A stretch of 57,098 nt of DNA, from positions 1 through 57,098 of the forward strand of contig JAMIFN010000036.1 in NCBI GenBank assembly GCA_035906235.1, given 5' to 3'. Both the position numbers and the translations under genes were made by a program. The stretch comes from JAMIFN01 sp035906235 (lineage in GTDB: Bacteria; Pseudomonadota; Gammaproteobacteria; Burkholderiales; Burkholderiaceae_C). The notes beneath the pieces were generated by a model that had not been told where the DNA came from, made no database searches, and worked only from the letters and a program-made list of their open reading frames with translations. Shown here one piece after another: positions 7,625-15,831 of the stretch (its first letter is position 1; every line of letters starts with the position of its first letter).

Positions 7625-8083
7625 TTAAGCCGCTTCAGCGACGACGACTTGGCCGCCAGCCGCTTCGATCGCTGCTTTAGCACCAGCCGTAGCGCCGACA
7701 CCTGTCAGCTTGACCGCGATGCTCAGCTCGCCAGACTTGATCACTTTGACCACTTTAGCGATTTGACCAACCAAACCAGCTTCTTTTAGCACCAGCAAAT
7801 CCACTTCGGCTGCGCCGAGTTTATTCAGCTCGGCCAAAGTCACCTCGGCGTTGTATTTCAAAGTCGTAGACTTGAAACCACGCTTAGGCAAACGGCGTTG
7901 CAGAGGCATTTGACCGCCCTCAAAACCGACTTTATGGTAGCCGCCTGAGCGCGATTTTTGGCCTTTATGACCACGGCCAGCAGTTTTGCCTAAGCCAGAA
8001 CCAATACCACGACCAACGCGACGACGCGCTTTATTGGCGCCATCAGCAGGAGCGATGGAGTGCAGAGTAGTAGTCTGTTCCAT
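7625..8083 (-). CDS. rplO: 50S ribosomal protein L15
   Basis: 152 residues, a late-assembly large-subunit protein. The Gly/Arg-rich N-terminal extension (RRRVGRGIGSGLGKTAGRG, then HKGQKSRSGGYHK) and FEGGQMPLQRRLPKRGF are diagnostic. Its ATG lies 2 bp after the rpmD stop, so translation is probably coupled. secY follows. Confidence 0.98.
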   Translation of the reverse strand: MEQTTTLHSIAPADGANKARRRVGRGIGSGLGKTAGRGHKGQKSRSGGYHKVGFEGGQMPLQRRLPKRGFKSTTLKYNAEVTLAELNKLGAAEVDLLVLKEAGLVGQIAKVVKVIKSGELSIAVKLTGVGATAGAKAAIEAAGGQVVVAEAA

Positions 8084-8085
8084 GA

Positions 8086-8271
8086 TTACAGCACCCTTAC
8101 CAAATAATCGATCTTGTTGATCATGCCGCGAACCGCAGGCGTATCAACCAGCTCAGAAACAGAATTGATGCGACGCAGACCCAGGCCGCGCACGGTGTCG
8201 CGATGAGATTGCTTGCAGCCGATAGGGCTACGCACCAGTTGGACTTTTACTTTTTTCTCAGTGTTCGACAT
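8086..8271 (-). CDS. rpmD: 50S ribosomal protein L30
   Basis: 61 residues, the usual length for bacterial L30. It contains KVQLVRSPIGCKQSHRDTV and GLRRINSVSELVDTPAVRGM, both typical. It lies between rpsE and rplO, with only 11 bp to rpsE and 2 bp to rplO. Confidence 0.97.
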   Translation of the reverse strand: MSNTEKKVKVQLVRSPIGCKQSHRDTVRGLGLRRINSVSELVDTPAVRGMINKIDYLVRVL

Positions 8272-8282
8272 AGCAAACCACC

Positions 8283-8801
8283 TTATACAAAGATGTCCGC
8301 TACTGATTTACCGCGTTTGGCGGCAATTTCAGCAGGGGTTGTCATTTTGCCCAGCGCATCCAAAGTGGCGCGCACCATGTTGTAGGGATTGCTCGAACCA
8401 TGGCTCTTGGCCACGATGTCGGTAATGCCTACTACTTCGAAAACCGCACGCATAGGGCCACCAGCGATGATGCCAGTACCCTTAGGCGCAGGCATCAAAG
8501 CCACGCTAGCTGCGCCATGACGGCCATGCACGGTGTGGTGCACGGTACCATTTTTCAGAGAGGCTTTACGCAGATTGCGACGCGCTTCTTCCATGGCTTT
8601 TTGCACGGCGACAGGAACTTCCTTGGCCTTGCCTTTACCCATGCCTACGCCGCCGTCGCCATCACCAACCACTGTTAGTGCTGCAAAGCTCAAAATACGA
8701 CCGCCTTTGACCACTTTGGTCACGCGGTTTACCGCGATCATTTTTTCGCGCAAGCCGTCATCACGGGCGTCGTCTTGCGGTTTAGCTTGAATTCGTGCCA
8801 T
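8283..8801 (-). CDS. rpsE: 30S ribosomal protein S5
   Basis: 172 residues with an N-terminal double-stranded RNA-binding-like domain (VNRVTKVVKGGRILSFAAL, then VVGDGDGGVGMGKGKAKEV) and a C-terminal S5 domain (GAASVALMPAPKGTGIIAGG). S5 sits at the mRNA entry tunnel and influences decoding accuracy. The gene lies between rplR and rpmD in the spc operon. Confidence 0.98.
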   Translation of the reverse strand: MARIQAKPQDDARDDGLREKMIAVNRVTKVVKGGRILSFAALTVVGDGDGGVGMGKGKAKEVPVAVQKAMEEARRNLRKASLKNGTVHHTVHGRHGAASVALMPAPKGTGIIAGGPMRAVFEVVGITDIVAKSHGSSNPYNMVRATLDALGKMTTPAEIAAKRGKSVADIFV

Positions 8802-8819
8802 TTCGTTTTCCTTCTTGGC

Positions 8820-9185
8820 TTAAAACTGCAGACCCGCTTCGCGCGCTGCTTCGGCCAATGCTTTCACACGACCGTGGAAAGCGAAGCCTGAGCGATCGAA
8901 TGCAACTTTTTCTACACCGGCGGCCTTGGCTTTTTCAGCAATACGCTTGCCGATAACCGTAGCTGCGGCAACATTGCCACCCTTGCCTGCGCCGCCGATG
9001 GCCTTGACCACTTCAGCCTCAGAGCTTGACGCCGATACCAACACTTTGGCGCCGTCGGCAGAAATGACGCTGGCGTAAATGTGCGAATTGGTACGGTTGA
9101 CAACCAGGCGAGCAACGCCTTGTTGGGCGATACGAATGCGAGTCTGACGCGCACGGCGCAGACGCTGTTCTTTTTTCGTGAGCAT
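8820..9185 (-). CDS. rplR: 50S ribosomal protein L18
   Basis: 121 residues, a 5S rRNA-binding protein of the central protuberance. It starts MLTKKEQRLRRARQTRIRIA. The stretch RLVVNRTNSHIYASVISADG and the end FDRSGFAFHGRVKALAEAAR are diagnostic. The gene lies between rplF and rpsE. Confidence 0.98.
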   Translation of the reverse strand: MLTKKEQRLRRARQTRIRIAQQGVARLVVNRTNSHIYASVISADGAKVLVSASSSEAEVVKAIGGAGKGGNVAAATVIGKRIAEKAKAAGVEKVAFDRSGFAFHGRVKALAEAAREAGLQF

Positions 9186-9197
9186 CGTCTGGTTTCC

Positions 9198-9731
9198 TTA
9201 TTTCTTCTTGGTTTCTTTGATCACGACCACTTCATCCGAGTAACGGATGCCTTTGCCTTTATAGGGCTCAGGAGGGCGCACCGCACGGATCTCCGCAGCG
9301 ATTTGACCCAATACTTGGCGATCAGCACCGTTCAGAATAATTTCTGTAGGTGTAGGCGTTGCCACCTTGATGCCAGCGGGCATTTCAAAATCAACAGGGT
9401 GAGAAAAACCAATGGCCAAGTTCAATTTAGAACCCGAAGCTGCGGCTTTAAAACCCACGCCCACCAGATTGAGTTTTTTCTCAAAACCCTTGCTAACACC
9501 CGTCACCATATTGCTCAGCAACTGGCGCATCGTGCCGCTCATGGCATTGGCTTCGCGGCTGTCATCGACAGGCGCCAAGCTCAAAACACCAGCTTCATTT
9601 TTCAGGCTAACCAAAGGATTGAGGTTGAGCGACAAAGTGCCGCCCGCACCCTTGATGGTGACTGCCTGACCAGCTTGGCTGAATTCAACACCAGCTGGCA
9701 CAGTAATACTTGCTTTACCTACGCGGGACAT
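9198..9731 (-). CDS. rplF: 50S ribosomal protein L6
   Basis: 177 residues with the two tandem L6 folds. It begins MSRVGKASITVPAGVEF and ends with PPEPYKGKGIRYSDEVV plus a Lys-rich tail (KETKKK), the part that binds helix 97 of 23S rRNA close to the factor-binding site. It lies between rpsH and rplR. Confidence 0.98.
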   Translation of the reverse strand: MSRVGKASITVPAGVEFSQAGQAVTIKGAGGTLSLNLNPLVSLKNEAGVLSLAPVDDSREANAMSGTMRQLLSNMVTGVSKGFEKKLNLVGVGFKAAASGSKLNLAIGFSHPVDFEMPAGIKVATPTPTEIILNGADRQVLGQIAAEIRAVRPPEPYKGKGIRYSDEVVVIKETKKK

Positions 9732-9749
9732 GTTTGCACTCCTTCCCGA

Positions 9750-10145
9750 TTAAGCGACATAGCACAAGACTTCGCCGCCCACGCCAGTAGCGCGCGCTTT
9801 GCGGTCAGTCATGACGCCTTGAGGGGTAGTCACAATCGCCACGCCCAAGCCATTCATGACTTGAGGGATTTGATCGCGACCTTTGTATACGCGCAGACCT
9901 GGGCGGCTGACGCGCTCGATGCGCTCAATCACAGGACGGCCTGCATAGTATTTCAAAGCGATCTCCAAAGTGGCTTTGCCATCTTCGGTTTTCACTTGGA
10001 AACCATCGATATAACCTTCATCTTGCAACACTTGGGCAATCGCCACTTTGATCTTAGAAGAAGGAATCAACACCGTTTTCTTGGCGACCATTTGCGCGTT
10101 ACGAATGCGCGTCAGCAGGTCAGCAATAGGATCACTCATGCTCAT
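9750..10145 (-). CDS. rpsH: 30S ribosomal protein S8
   Basis: 131 residues, a primary binder of 16S helix 21. It begins MSMSDPIADLLTRIRNAQMV. The end contains GLGVAIVTTPQGVMTDRKAR followed by GEVLCYVA, the conserved RNA-binding tip. In E. coli S8 represses the spc operon by binding near rplE; I did not identify the matching structure here. It lies between rpsN and rplF. Confidence 0.98.
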   Translation of the reverse strand: MSMSDPIADLLTRIRNAQMVAKKTVLIPSSKIKVAIAQVLQDEGYIDGFQVKTEDGKATLEIALKYYAGRPVIERIERVSRPGLRVYKGRDQIPQVMNGLGVAIVTTPQGVMTDRKARATGVGGEVLCYVA

Positions 10146-10157
10146 AATTGCTACTCC

Positions 10158-10463
10158 TTACCAGCTGGCTTTGATAACGCCAGGGATACGACCATCAAAA
10201 GCCATTTCACGCACTTTGATGCGACCCAAGCCGAATTGACGGAAAGTACCGCGTGGGCGGCCTGTTACCGCGCAACGCGCACGCAAACGCGTGGGGTTAG
10301 CATTGCGGGGCAGTTTTTGCAGGGCATAACGAGCCAACATACGCTCTTGGTCAGATTTGCCAGCATCGTTAGCGATGTCTTGCAGTTCGGCGTATTTTTT
10401 GGCGAATTTTGCAACGAGCTTTTCACGCTTTAGCTCGCGCTGAATCAATGCTTGTTTAGCCAT
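10158..10463 (-). CDS. rpsN: 30S ribosomal protein S14 (zinc-free form)
   Basis: 101 residues, the longer C-minus form of S14 without zinc-binding Cys pairs. It begins MAKQALIQRELKREKLVAKF; the C-terminal part CAVTGRPRGTFRQFGLGRI is conserved. L36 (rpmJ) in the same operon has kept its zinc-binding form, a common mix in Proteobacteria. The gene lies between rplE and rpsH. Confidence 0.98.
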   Translation of the reverse strand: MAKQALIQRELKREKLVAKFAKKYAELQDIANDAGKSDQERMLARYALQKLPRNANPTRLRARCAVTGRPRGTFRQFGLGRIKVREMAFDGRIPGVIKASW

Positions 10464-10472
10464 GTTGCACTC

Positions 10473-11012
10473 TTAGTTTTTAAAGGGGAAACGGAAAGCT
10501 TGCAGCAGCGCTTTAGCTTCTTCGTCATTTTTGGCGGTGGTGGTGATGCTGATATTCAAACCACGCAACGCGTCCACTTTGTCGTATTCAATTTCGGGGA
10601 AAATGATTTGCTCTTTCACGCCGATGTTGTAGTTGCCACGACCATCAAATGAACGGCCAGAGATACCACGGAAATCGCGCACGCGGGGCAGAGCGATATT
10701 CACAAAGCGATCCAAGAATTCGTACATTTGCACGCCGCGCAAAGTCACCATGCAGCCGATGGGTTGTTGCTCGCGGATCTTGAAACCTGCAATCGGCTTT
10801 TTAGCCTTGGTAACCACAGGTTTTTGACCGGCAATTTTGGTCAAATCAGAAACCGCGTGGTCCATGACTTTTTTATCAGCAACCGCTTCGCCCACACCCA
10901 TATTCAAGGTGATTTTGGTGATGCGCGGCACCTCCATAGTGGACTTGTAGCCGAATTTTTTCGTCAGCTCAGCAGCAATTTTTTCGCGATATTGTTGTTG
11001 TAAACGAGACAT
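10473..11012 (-). CDS. rplE: 50S ribosomal protein L5
   Basis: 179 residues, a 5S rRNA-binding protein that contacts the P-site tRNA. It contains MEVPRITKITLNMGVGEAV, GQKPVVTKAKKPIAGFKIR and the end block DEEAKALLQAFRFPFKN, all diagnostic. It lies between rplX and rpsN. Confidence 0.98.
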   Translation of the reverse strand: MSRLQQQYREKIAAELTKKFGYKSTMEVPRITKITLNMGVGEAVADKKVMDHAVSDLTKIAGQKPVVTKAKKPIAGFKIREQQPIGCMVTLRGVQMYEFLDRFVNIALPRVRDFRGISGRSFDGRGNYNIGVKEQIIFPEIEYDKVDALRGLNISITTTAKNDEEAKALLQAFRFPFKN

Positions 11013-11023
11013 CTTTTACCCCT

Positions 11024-11338
11024 TTACGCAACTTGCGCGCCGTTAGACTTGAACACGCGCACGCGTTTGCCGCCTTCGACTTGCTTGATACCAACGCGAT
11101 CTGCCTTGCCTGCAGCAGCATTGAAGATTGCAATATTGGATTGATGAATAGGCATCTCTTTAGTGATGATGCCGCCCTCTTCGTTTTTCATAGGATTAGG
11201 CTTGGCGTGTTTTTTCACCAAGTTAATGCCCTCAACGATGAGATGCTCAGCGCCAGTGCGCGCAGCAATCTTGCCGCGCTTACCTTTGTCACGCCCAGCG
11301 ATAACGATTACCTCGTCACCTTTAATAAGTTTGTTCAT
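11024..11338 (-). CDS. rplX: 50S ribosomal protein L24
   Basis: 104 residues with an N-terminal KOW motif (DEVIVIAGRDKGKRGKIAA). L24 is an assembly initiator that binds the 5' end of 23S rRNA. The block VKKHAKPNPMKNEEGGII is typical. It lies between rplN and rplE, 11-12 bp from each neighbour. Confidence 0.98.
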   Translation of the reverse strand: MNKLIKGDEVIVIAGRDKGKRGKIAARTGAEHLIVEGINLVKKHAKPNPMKNEEGGIITKEMPIHQSNIAIFNAAAGKADRVGIKQVEGGKRVRVFKSNGAQVA

Positions 11339-11350
11339 GGCAAAAACCTC

Positions 11351-11719
11351 TTACAAGACTTCAGGAGCCAAGGACACGATCTTCATGAAGCGCTCAGTAC
11401 GCAGTTCACGCGTCACTGGGCCAAAGATACGGGTGCCAATAGGCTCCATTTTGCTGTTAAGCAACACTGCCGCATTGCCGTCAAACTTGACGAGTGAACC
11501 GTCAGGGCGGCGGATGCCTTTAGCGGTACGAACAACTACCGCACTGTACACATCGCCTTTTTTGACGCGAGCACGAGGGGCAGCTTCTTTAACGCTGACT
11601 TTAATAATGTCGCCCACTGAGGCGTAGCGACGCTTAGAGCCGCCGAGCACTTTGATGCACAAAAGCGATTTGGCACCCGTGTTGTCAGCAACCTCTAGTC
11701 GAGATTCGGTCTGGATCAT
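11351..11719 (-). CDS. rplN: 50S ribosomal protein L14
   Basis: 122 residues when begun at the ATG at 11719 (MIQTESRLEVADNTGAKSLL), the universal start of L14; a longer in-frame start five codons upstream is unlikely. A GGAAAG ribosome-binding site lies just ahead. L14 sits at the subunit interface and contacts the RsfS silencing factor. It is the first gene of this operon. The S10-segment genes (rpsQ, rpmC, rplP and so on) that precede it in many bacteria are not present; the divergent kup gene lies there instead. Confidence 0.97.
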   Translation of the reverse strand: MIQTESRLEVADNTGAKSLLCIKVLGGSKRRYASVGDIIKVSVKEAAPRARVKKGDVYSAVVVRTAKGIRRPDGSLVKFDGNAAVLLNSKMEPIGTRIFGPVTRELRTERFMKIVSLAPEVL

Positions 11720-11855
11720 TTTTTTGCTTTCCAACTTGCCCAGCTTCTGCGCTTAGCGCAGCAACCAAACAGTCTTGGCCTCGTAGCAGATTCGAAAATC
11801 TACTGTTGAGAGAAACGATGAACCTGCATGCAACCATTTGCATGAAGGAAGGCGG

Positions 11856-11885
11856 ATTGTACAACAATAATTTAGTCTATGCCAA
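11856..11885 (-). promoter_or_regulatory. Probable sigma-70 promoter of the spc-alpha ribosomal operon
   Basis: On the minus strand a TTGGCA hexamer (11880-11885) and a TACAAT hexamer (11856-11861) are separated by 18 bp, about 140 bp upstream of the rplN start. The match is good, and the long leader suits a strong ribosomal promoter. The same DNA lies inside an upstream open extension of kup, which argues for the shorter kup start. Confidence 0.6.
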
Positions 11886-12024
11886 ATTTTTTTCACCCCG
11901 CCTGGCGGTTGCCTTGCCGCGTACCCCATTTGGTCATTTAGCACGCCGGAAAAGGCTGGACAATATTACCTTCTTCACCGTGCAGCCAGAAGCTAGCCCC
12001 CTAGCAATGTTATCTGGCCTTTTT

Positions 12025-13908
12025 ATGCAATCCACTCATAAATCTAGCTTATCTGCCCTGACTTTGGGCGCTCTTGGCGTGGTGTACGGCGATATTGGAA
12101 CCTCAGTTCTGTATGCGATGAAGGAAGTTTTTGGCACTGGCCATGTCAACTTCACACCTGACAATGTCTATGGCGTGCTCTCGCTCTTCGTCTGGACCAT
12201 TACCCTGATCGTCAGCCTGAAGTATGTCAGCCTGGTGCTGCGCGCCGACAACAAGGGCGAGGGTGGCTTGATCGCCATGCTCGCCCTGGCCTCGAATGCG
12301 GTGAAAGACAATCCGCGCCGCCACCGCTGGATCATGTTAATGGGGGTGTTTGGCACCTGTTTGTTTTATGGTGATGGCGTGATTACGCCGGCCATCTCGG
12401 TGCTCTCGGCCATGGAGGGCCTGACCGTCATCAACCACGAATTTCAAGAATATGTGCTGCCCATGACCTTGGGCATTTTGGCAGCCCTGTTTTTTGTGCA
12501 GCGCTACGGCACCACGGGCATAGGCAAAGCCTTTGGCCCCATTACCTTGCTGTGGTTCATCACCTTAGCGGCTTTGGGGCTGTGGCATATCGTGCAAAAC
12601 CCCGCCGTGCTCAAGGCGCTCAGCCCGCTCTACGCCCTGCACTTTATTGTGGAGGCGCCGACCACAGCCTTCATCATCTTGGGCGCGGTGGTGTTGTGCG
12701 TCACGGGCGCCGAGGCGCTGTACGCCGACATGGGGCATTTTGGCAAAAAGCCGATTCGCATGGCCTGGTTTTGCGTCGTCATGCCTGCCCTGATTTTGAA
12801 TTATTTTGGCCAAGGCGCTTTGCTGCTGGCCAACCCCAGCGCCAAGACCAACCCTTTCTTTATGCTGATCCCGCCGTCTTGGGGCGACACGCCCCAATTT
12901 GCCCTGGTGGCACTGGCGACTGCAGCCACCGCCATTGCTTCGCAGGCCCTGATTACGGGCGCCTTTAGCATCACCAAGCAAGTGGTGCAGCTGGGCTATT
13001 TGCCCCGTATGCGCGTGGTCTATACCAATGTGCGCGAGCTGGGGCAAATCTACATGCCCTTTGTCAACTGGACGCTGTTTGCCGCCATTGTGCTGGCGGT
13101 GATGATCTTCAAAAGCTCTAGCGCCCTGGCGGCCGCCTATGGCATCGCGGTGACTACCGATATGCTGATCACCACCATCTTGACCTTTTTCGTCTTGCGC
13201 TTTGCCTGGAAGATGCCGCTGGCGCTCACCTTGTTTGCGACGGGGTTTTTCTTTTGGATTGACTTTGCCTTTTGGTCATCCAATTTGCTGAAGTTTTTTC
13301 ACGGCGGTTGGTTCCCCATTGCCATTGGCGCGTTTGTCTTTACCCTTTTGCTGACTTGGAAAGACGGGCGCCAACGCCTCTCGGACGCACGCAAGCAAGA
13401 CGCGCTGGATTTGCGTACCTTTTTAGACGGTGTGTTCATCAGCCCGCCCCAGCGCGTGGATGGCACGGCGGTCTTCCTCTGCCCTGAAGACGACATCGTG
13501 CCCAGCGCCCTGCTGCACAACCTCAAGCACAATAAAGTGCTGCACGACATCAACTTATTTGTCGGCGTGCGCAGCCACGAAACCCCTTGGATCGGCCTAT
13601 CGCAACGCCTGCAAATCGACGCCCTAGGGCATAACTGCTGGAAAGTCACACTGAACTACGGCTTTAAAAACCAAATCGATGTGCCCGAAGCCCTAGCCCA
13701 TCTCAAAGGCCACGGCTTTGAGTTTGAACCCATGCGCACCAGCTACTTTGTCTCGCGCGAGGTCGTCGCCCCCAGCGCCACGCCCGGCATGATGGGCTGG
13801 CGCAAAAAGCTCTTTGCGCATATGCACCACAACGCCTCTACCGCCGCCGAATTTATGCACCTGCCCAGCAATGCCGTGGTCGAGCTGGGCGCCAAAGTCG
13901 ATATCTAG
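12025..13908 (+). CDS. kup: KUP-type low-affinity potassium uptake protein
   Basis: 627 residues from the ATG at 12025 (MQSTHKSSLSALTLGALGVV, then YGDIGTSVLYAMKEVF), the canonical Kup start. The frame is open 73 codons further upstream, but that region carries the ribosomal-operon promoter and shows no family similarity; an ATG at 12007 is a close alternative. About 12 hydrophobic spans occupy the first 450 residues, followed by a cytoplasmic C-terminal domain. The motif GVVYGDIGTS and the block TGAEALYADMGHFG are hallmarks of KUP/HAK/KT transporters. These proteins take up K+ with H+ across the inner membrane. The gene is divergent from the ribosomal operon. Confidence 0.95.
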   Translation: MQSTHKSSLSALTLGALGVVYGDIGTSVLYAMKEVFGTGHVNFTPDNVYGVLSLFVWTITLIVSLKYVSLVLRADNKGEGGLIAMLALASNAVKDNPRRHRWIMLMGVFGTCLFYGDGVITPAISVLSAMEGLTVINHEFQEYVLPMTLGILAALFFVQRYGTTGIGKAFGPITLLWFITLAALGLWHIVQNPAVLKALSPLYALHFIVEAPTTAFIILGAVVLCVTGAEALYADMGHFGKKPIRMAWFCVVMPALILNYFGQGALLLANPSAKTNPFFMLIPPSWGDTPQFALVALATAATAIASQALITGAFSITKQVVQLGYLPRMRVVYTNVRELGQIYMPFVNWTLFAAIVLAVMIFKSSSALAAAYGIAVTTDMLITTILTFFVLRFAWKMPLALTLFATGFFFWIDFAFWSSNLLKFFHGGWFPIAIGAFVFTLLLTWKDGRQRLSDARKQDALDLRTFLDGVFISPPQRVDGTAVFLCPEDDIVPSALLHNLKHNKVLHDINLFVGVRSHETPWIGLSQRLQIDALGHNCWKVTLNYGFKNQIDVPEALAHLKGHGFEFEPMRTSYFVSREVVAPSATPGMMGWRKKLFAHMHHNASTAAEFMHLPSNAVVELGAKVDI

Positions 13909-14072
13909 GAAAGCGCTGCACACCCCTCCTTTCGGCGCTGGCATCTCCCCATCAAGCGGGCTGCCTCGTTAGAAAAACTCACCAGAACGCCCGCTATGGC
14001 TCGCCTTTCCGCCTCGTATCCCATCTTGATCGCGGAGCGCCAACACCAAAAAAGAGGTGTTCAGCACTTTCT

Positions 14073-14135
14073 TTATGCATTTTTGGCACTTTAAGCCGTA
14101 AAACCTGCCTGAGCAGCTCTTAAATTCATAGCAAT
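14073..14135 (-). repeat. Dispersed AGGCAGG-family repeat, copy 3
   Basis: A complete-looking copy between kup and purC, reading AAGAGCTGCTCAGGCAGG then TTTTACGGCTTAAA on the minus strand and ending in an A-rich tail with CCAAAAATGC. The surrounding gap (13909-14166) holds nothing else I can assign. Confidence 0.8.
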
Positions 14136-14166
14136 TAAGCTTGCGTTTTGCCTAAAATCTGCCCTT

Positions 14167-15081
14167 ATGAACAACGCCCTGCACACCTCCACCCTCACCA
14201 GCCTGCCCTTGCTTGCGCGTGGCAAAGTCCGCGACAACTACGCCGTGGGCAGCGATCGCATTTTGATGATTGCGTCTGACCGCCTCAGCGCCTTCGATGT
14301 CATCATGGACCAGCCCATCACGGGCAAAGGCATCATCCTCACGCAAATGGCGCTGTTTTGGTTTGACAAGCTCAAGGGCATTTGCCCCAACCATTTAACG
14401 GGCGATGCGCCCGAGGGCGTGGTGACCGAGGCCGAAAAACCCCAAGTCACAGGCGGGCGCTCTATGCTAGTCAAACGCCTCAAGCCCATCCCCGTAGAAG
14501 CCGTGGTGCGCGGCTATTTGGCTGGCAGCGGCTGGGCCGAATACCAACAAAGCCAGAGCGTCTGCGGCGTGCCCCTGCCCGCTGGTTTGCGCAATGCCGC
14601 CAAACTGCCCGAACCCATTTTTACCCCCGCAGCCAAGGCCGAAGTAGGCGAGCACGATGAAAACATCAGCTTTGACAAAATGGTGGGCATGATAGGCGCC
14701 GACTTAGCCGAGCAAATCAAGGCCACCAGCATCGCCATTTACAAAGCCGCTGCTGACTACGCCGCCACACGCGGCATCATCATTGCCGACACCAAATTTG
14801 AATTTGGTCTGGACGAAAACGGCACGCTGACCCTGATGGACGAAGTGCTCACGCCCGATTCATCCCGCTTTTGGCCCGCGGACAGCTATGCAGCCGCCTT
14901 TGAAGCGGGCAAAAACCCGCCCAGCTTTGACAAACAGTTTTTGCGCGACTGGCTGGAAACCGCGCAGGTCGATGGCAAACCCTGGGGCAAAGTTGCGCCC
15001 CCGCCCACCCTGCCGCCCGAGGTGATAGCCGGCACCGTGGCCAAATACCAAGAAGCGCTGGAGCGGCTGACCCAGAGTTGA
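14167..15081 (+). CDS. purC: Phosphoribosylaminoimidazole-succinocarboxamide synthase
   Basis: 304 residues, the SAICAR synthetase of de novo purine synthesis. It joins CAIR and aspartate with ATP use. The opening LARGKVRDNYAVGSDRILMI, then SDRLSAFDVIMDQPI, plus KRLKPIPVEAVVRGYLAGSG and TPDSSRFWP, are diagnostic. The length fits the longer form found in Burkholderiales and fungi. It is a single gene; no other pur gene is adjacent. The ATG at 14167 is the only sensible start. Confidence 0.97.
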   Translation: MNNALHTSTLTSLPLLARGKVRDNYAVGSDRILMIASDRLSAFDVIMDQPITGKGIILTQMALFWFDKLKGICPNHLTGDAPEGVVTEAEKPQVTGGRSMLVKRLKPIPVEAVVRGYLAGSGWAEYQQSQSVCGVPLPAGLRNAAKLPEPIFTPAAKAEVGEHDENISFDKMVGMIGADLAEQIKATSIAIYKAAADYAATRGIIIADTKFEFGLDENGTLTLMDEVLTPDSSRFWPADSYAAAFEAGKNPPSFDKQFLRDWLETAQVDGKPWGKVAPPPTLPPEVIAGTVAKYQEALERLTQS

Positions 15082-15084
15082 TGC

Positions 15085-15208
15085 GGCTTCTGCAAAACCT
15101 CGCCTCGTGCGAGGAGCCACACGACACAAAAATCCATAAGTTATTGATTTTATTGGCAGTGCGGATTACTACGCTCGCATGAGACGCATTTTGGGTTTTG
15201 CAGAGCTT
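15085..15208 (-). repeat. MITE-like element, copy B
   Basis: Non-coding element of about 124 bp just after purC, similar in reverse complement to 304-434. Its ends form an imperfect inverted repeat: GCTTCTGCAAAACC at 15085-15098 against the complement of GGTTTTGCAGAGC at about 15194-15206. Inside are the GTCTCATGCGAGCGTAGT block and an A/T-rich tract with AAAATCAATAAC. It encodes nothing. Confidence 0.5.
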
Positions 15209-15246
15209 CATTGAAACTCAGTCCATTCACTGGGTTTTGTCTAGCC

Positions 15247-15579
15247 TCAAGTCTCGGGATAGTAGCCCACCGTCACCCGCCCGTCACCCCAGTCGACCAC
15301 AGATCGCTTGATGCAGCTGCTGTTAGCCAGCAGCACCGCTTTGGCGCTGGCGGCATCTACCACGCTTAGCTTTACCTCATCGGGCAATTTCTTCCAAGTT
15401 GTGCCTTGTTTGTTCAGCACAGCCTCCCAGCCCAGTTTTGCTAGCCAAGCGTCGAGTTGGCTTTCAGGCTCGCCTTGTTTTTTAAAGTCGTGGAATTGGT
15501 AGGTGTGGCCGTTTTCAACCAGCCAGACGCGGGCTTTTTTGACGCTACCGCAGTTGGGGATGCCGTAAACGGTGATTGT
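15247..15579 (-). pseudogene. Second copy of the ArsC/Spx-like gene, start codon lost
   Basis: The minus strand carries an uninterrupted 110-codon frame closely similar to the intact gene at 1660-1998. It runs ITVYGIPNCGSVKKARVWL through to CIKRSVVDWGDGRVTVGY and TGA at 15247. The family Cys is kept. At the position of the initiator ATG the codon is ACA, and the next in-frame codons upstream are ACC, AAA, AAG, ATA and TGA, so no ATG, GTG or TTG start exists near the 5' end. Similarity continues upstream through non-coding DNA into the dispersed repeat at 15695-15760, so a whole segment was duplicated. It is probably a recent pseudogene; initiation at ATA or ATC is the less likely alternative. 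Confidence 0.78.
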
Positions 15580-15694
15580 GGTTTTCTTTATTCAGAATGG
15601 GACAATGGTGGGTGTTTTTGCAAAATTCGCTGTAATTAATGCGATTTTTGGAACAATAGCCGCTAAAAATCGTTTGCTATCAATAAATAGCTGA

Positions 15695-15760
15695 TTTTCA
15701 GCAGGATTTTTGAGGTTTTATTCCGTAAAACCTGCCTGAGCAGCTTCTGTTTTTGATGAG
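15695..15760 (-). repeat. Dispersed AGGCAGG-family repeat, copy 4
   Basis: Reads CAGAAGCTGCTCAGGCAGG then TTTTACGGAATAAAAC on the minus strand. It lies upstream of the start-less ArsC-like copy, exactly as copy 1 lies upstream of the intact gene, and marks one side of the duplicated segment. Confidence 0.8.
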
Positions 15761-15831
15761 ATTTTTGGCTGTTTTGATAGGCTTTAACCCTCAGCCCTTT
15801 CCCACGAGGGGAGAGGGGCAAGACATGGACT

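Noticed and set aside
9081..10433. Plus-strand ORF of 450 codons opposite rplR, rplF, rpsH and rpsN
   Set aside because: It spans four real minus-strand ribosomal genes; its residues (many His, Arg, Thr) reflect antisense codon bias.
11806..12024. 73-codon N-terminal extension of kup
   Set aside because: It contains the ribosomal-operon promoter and shows no similarity to Kup, whose usual start matches 12025.
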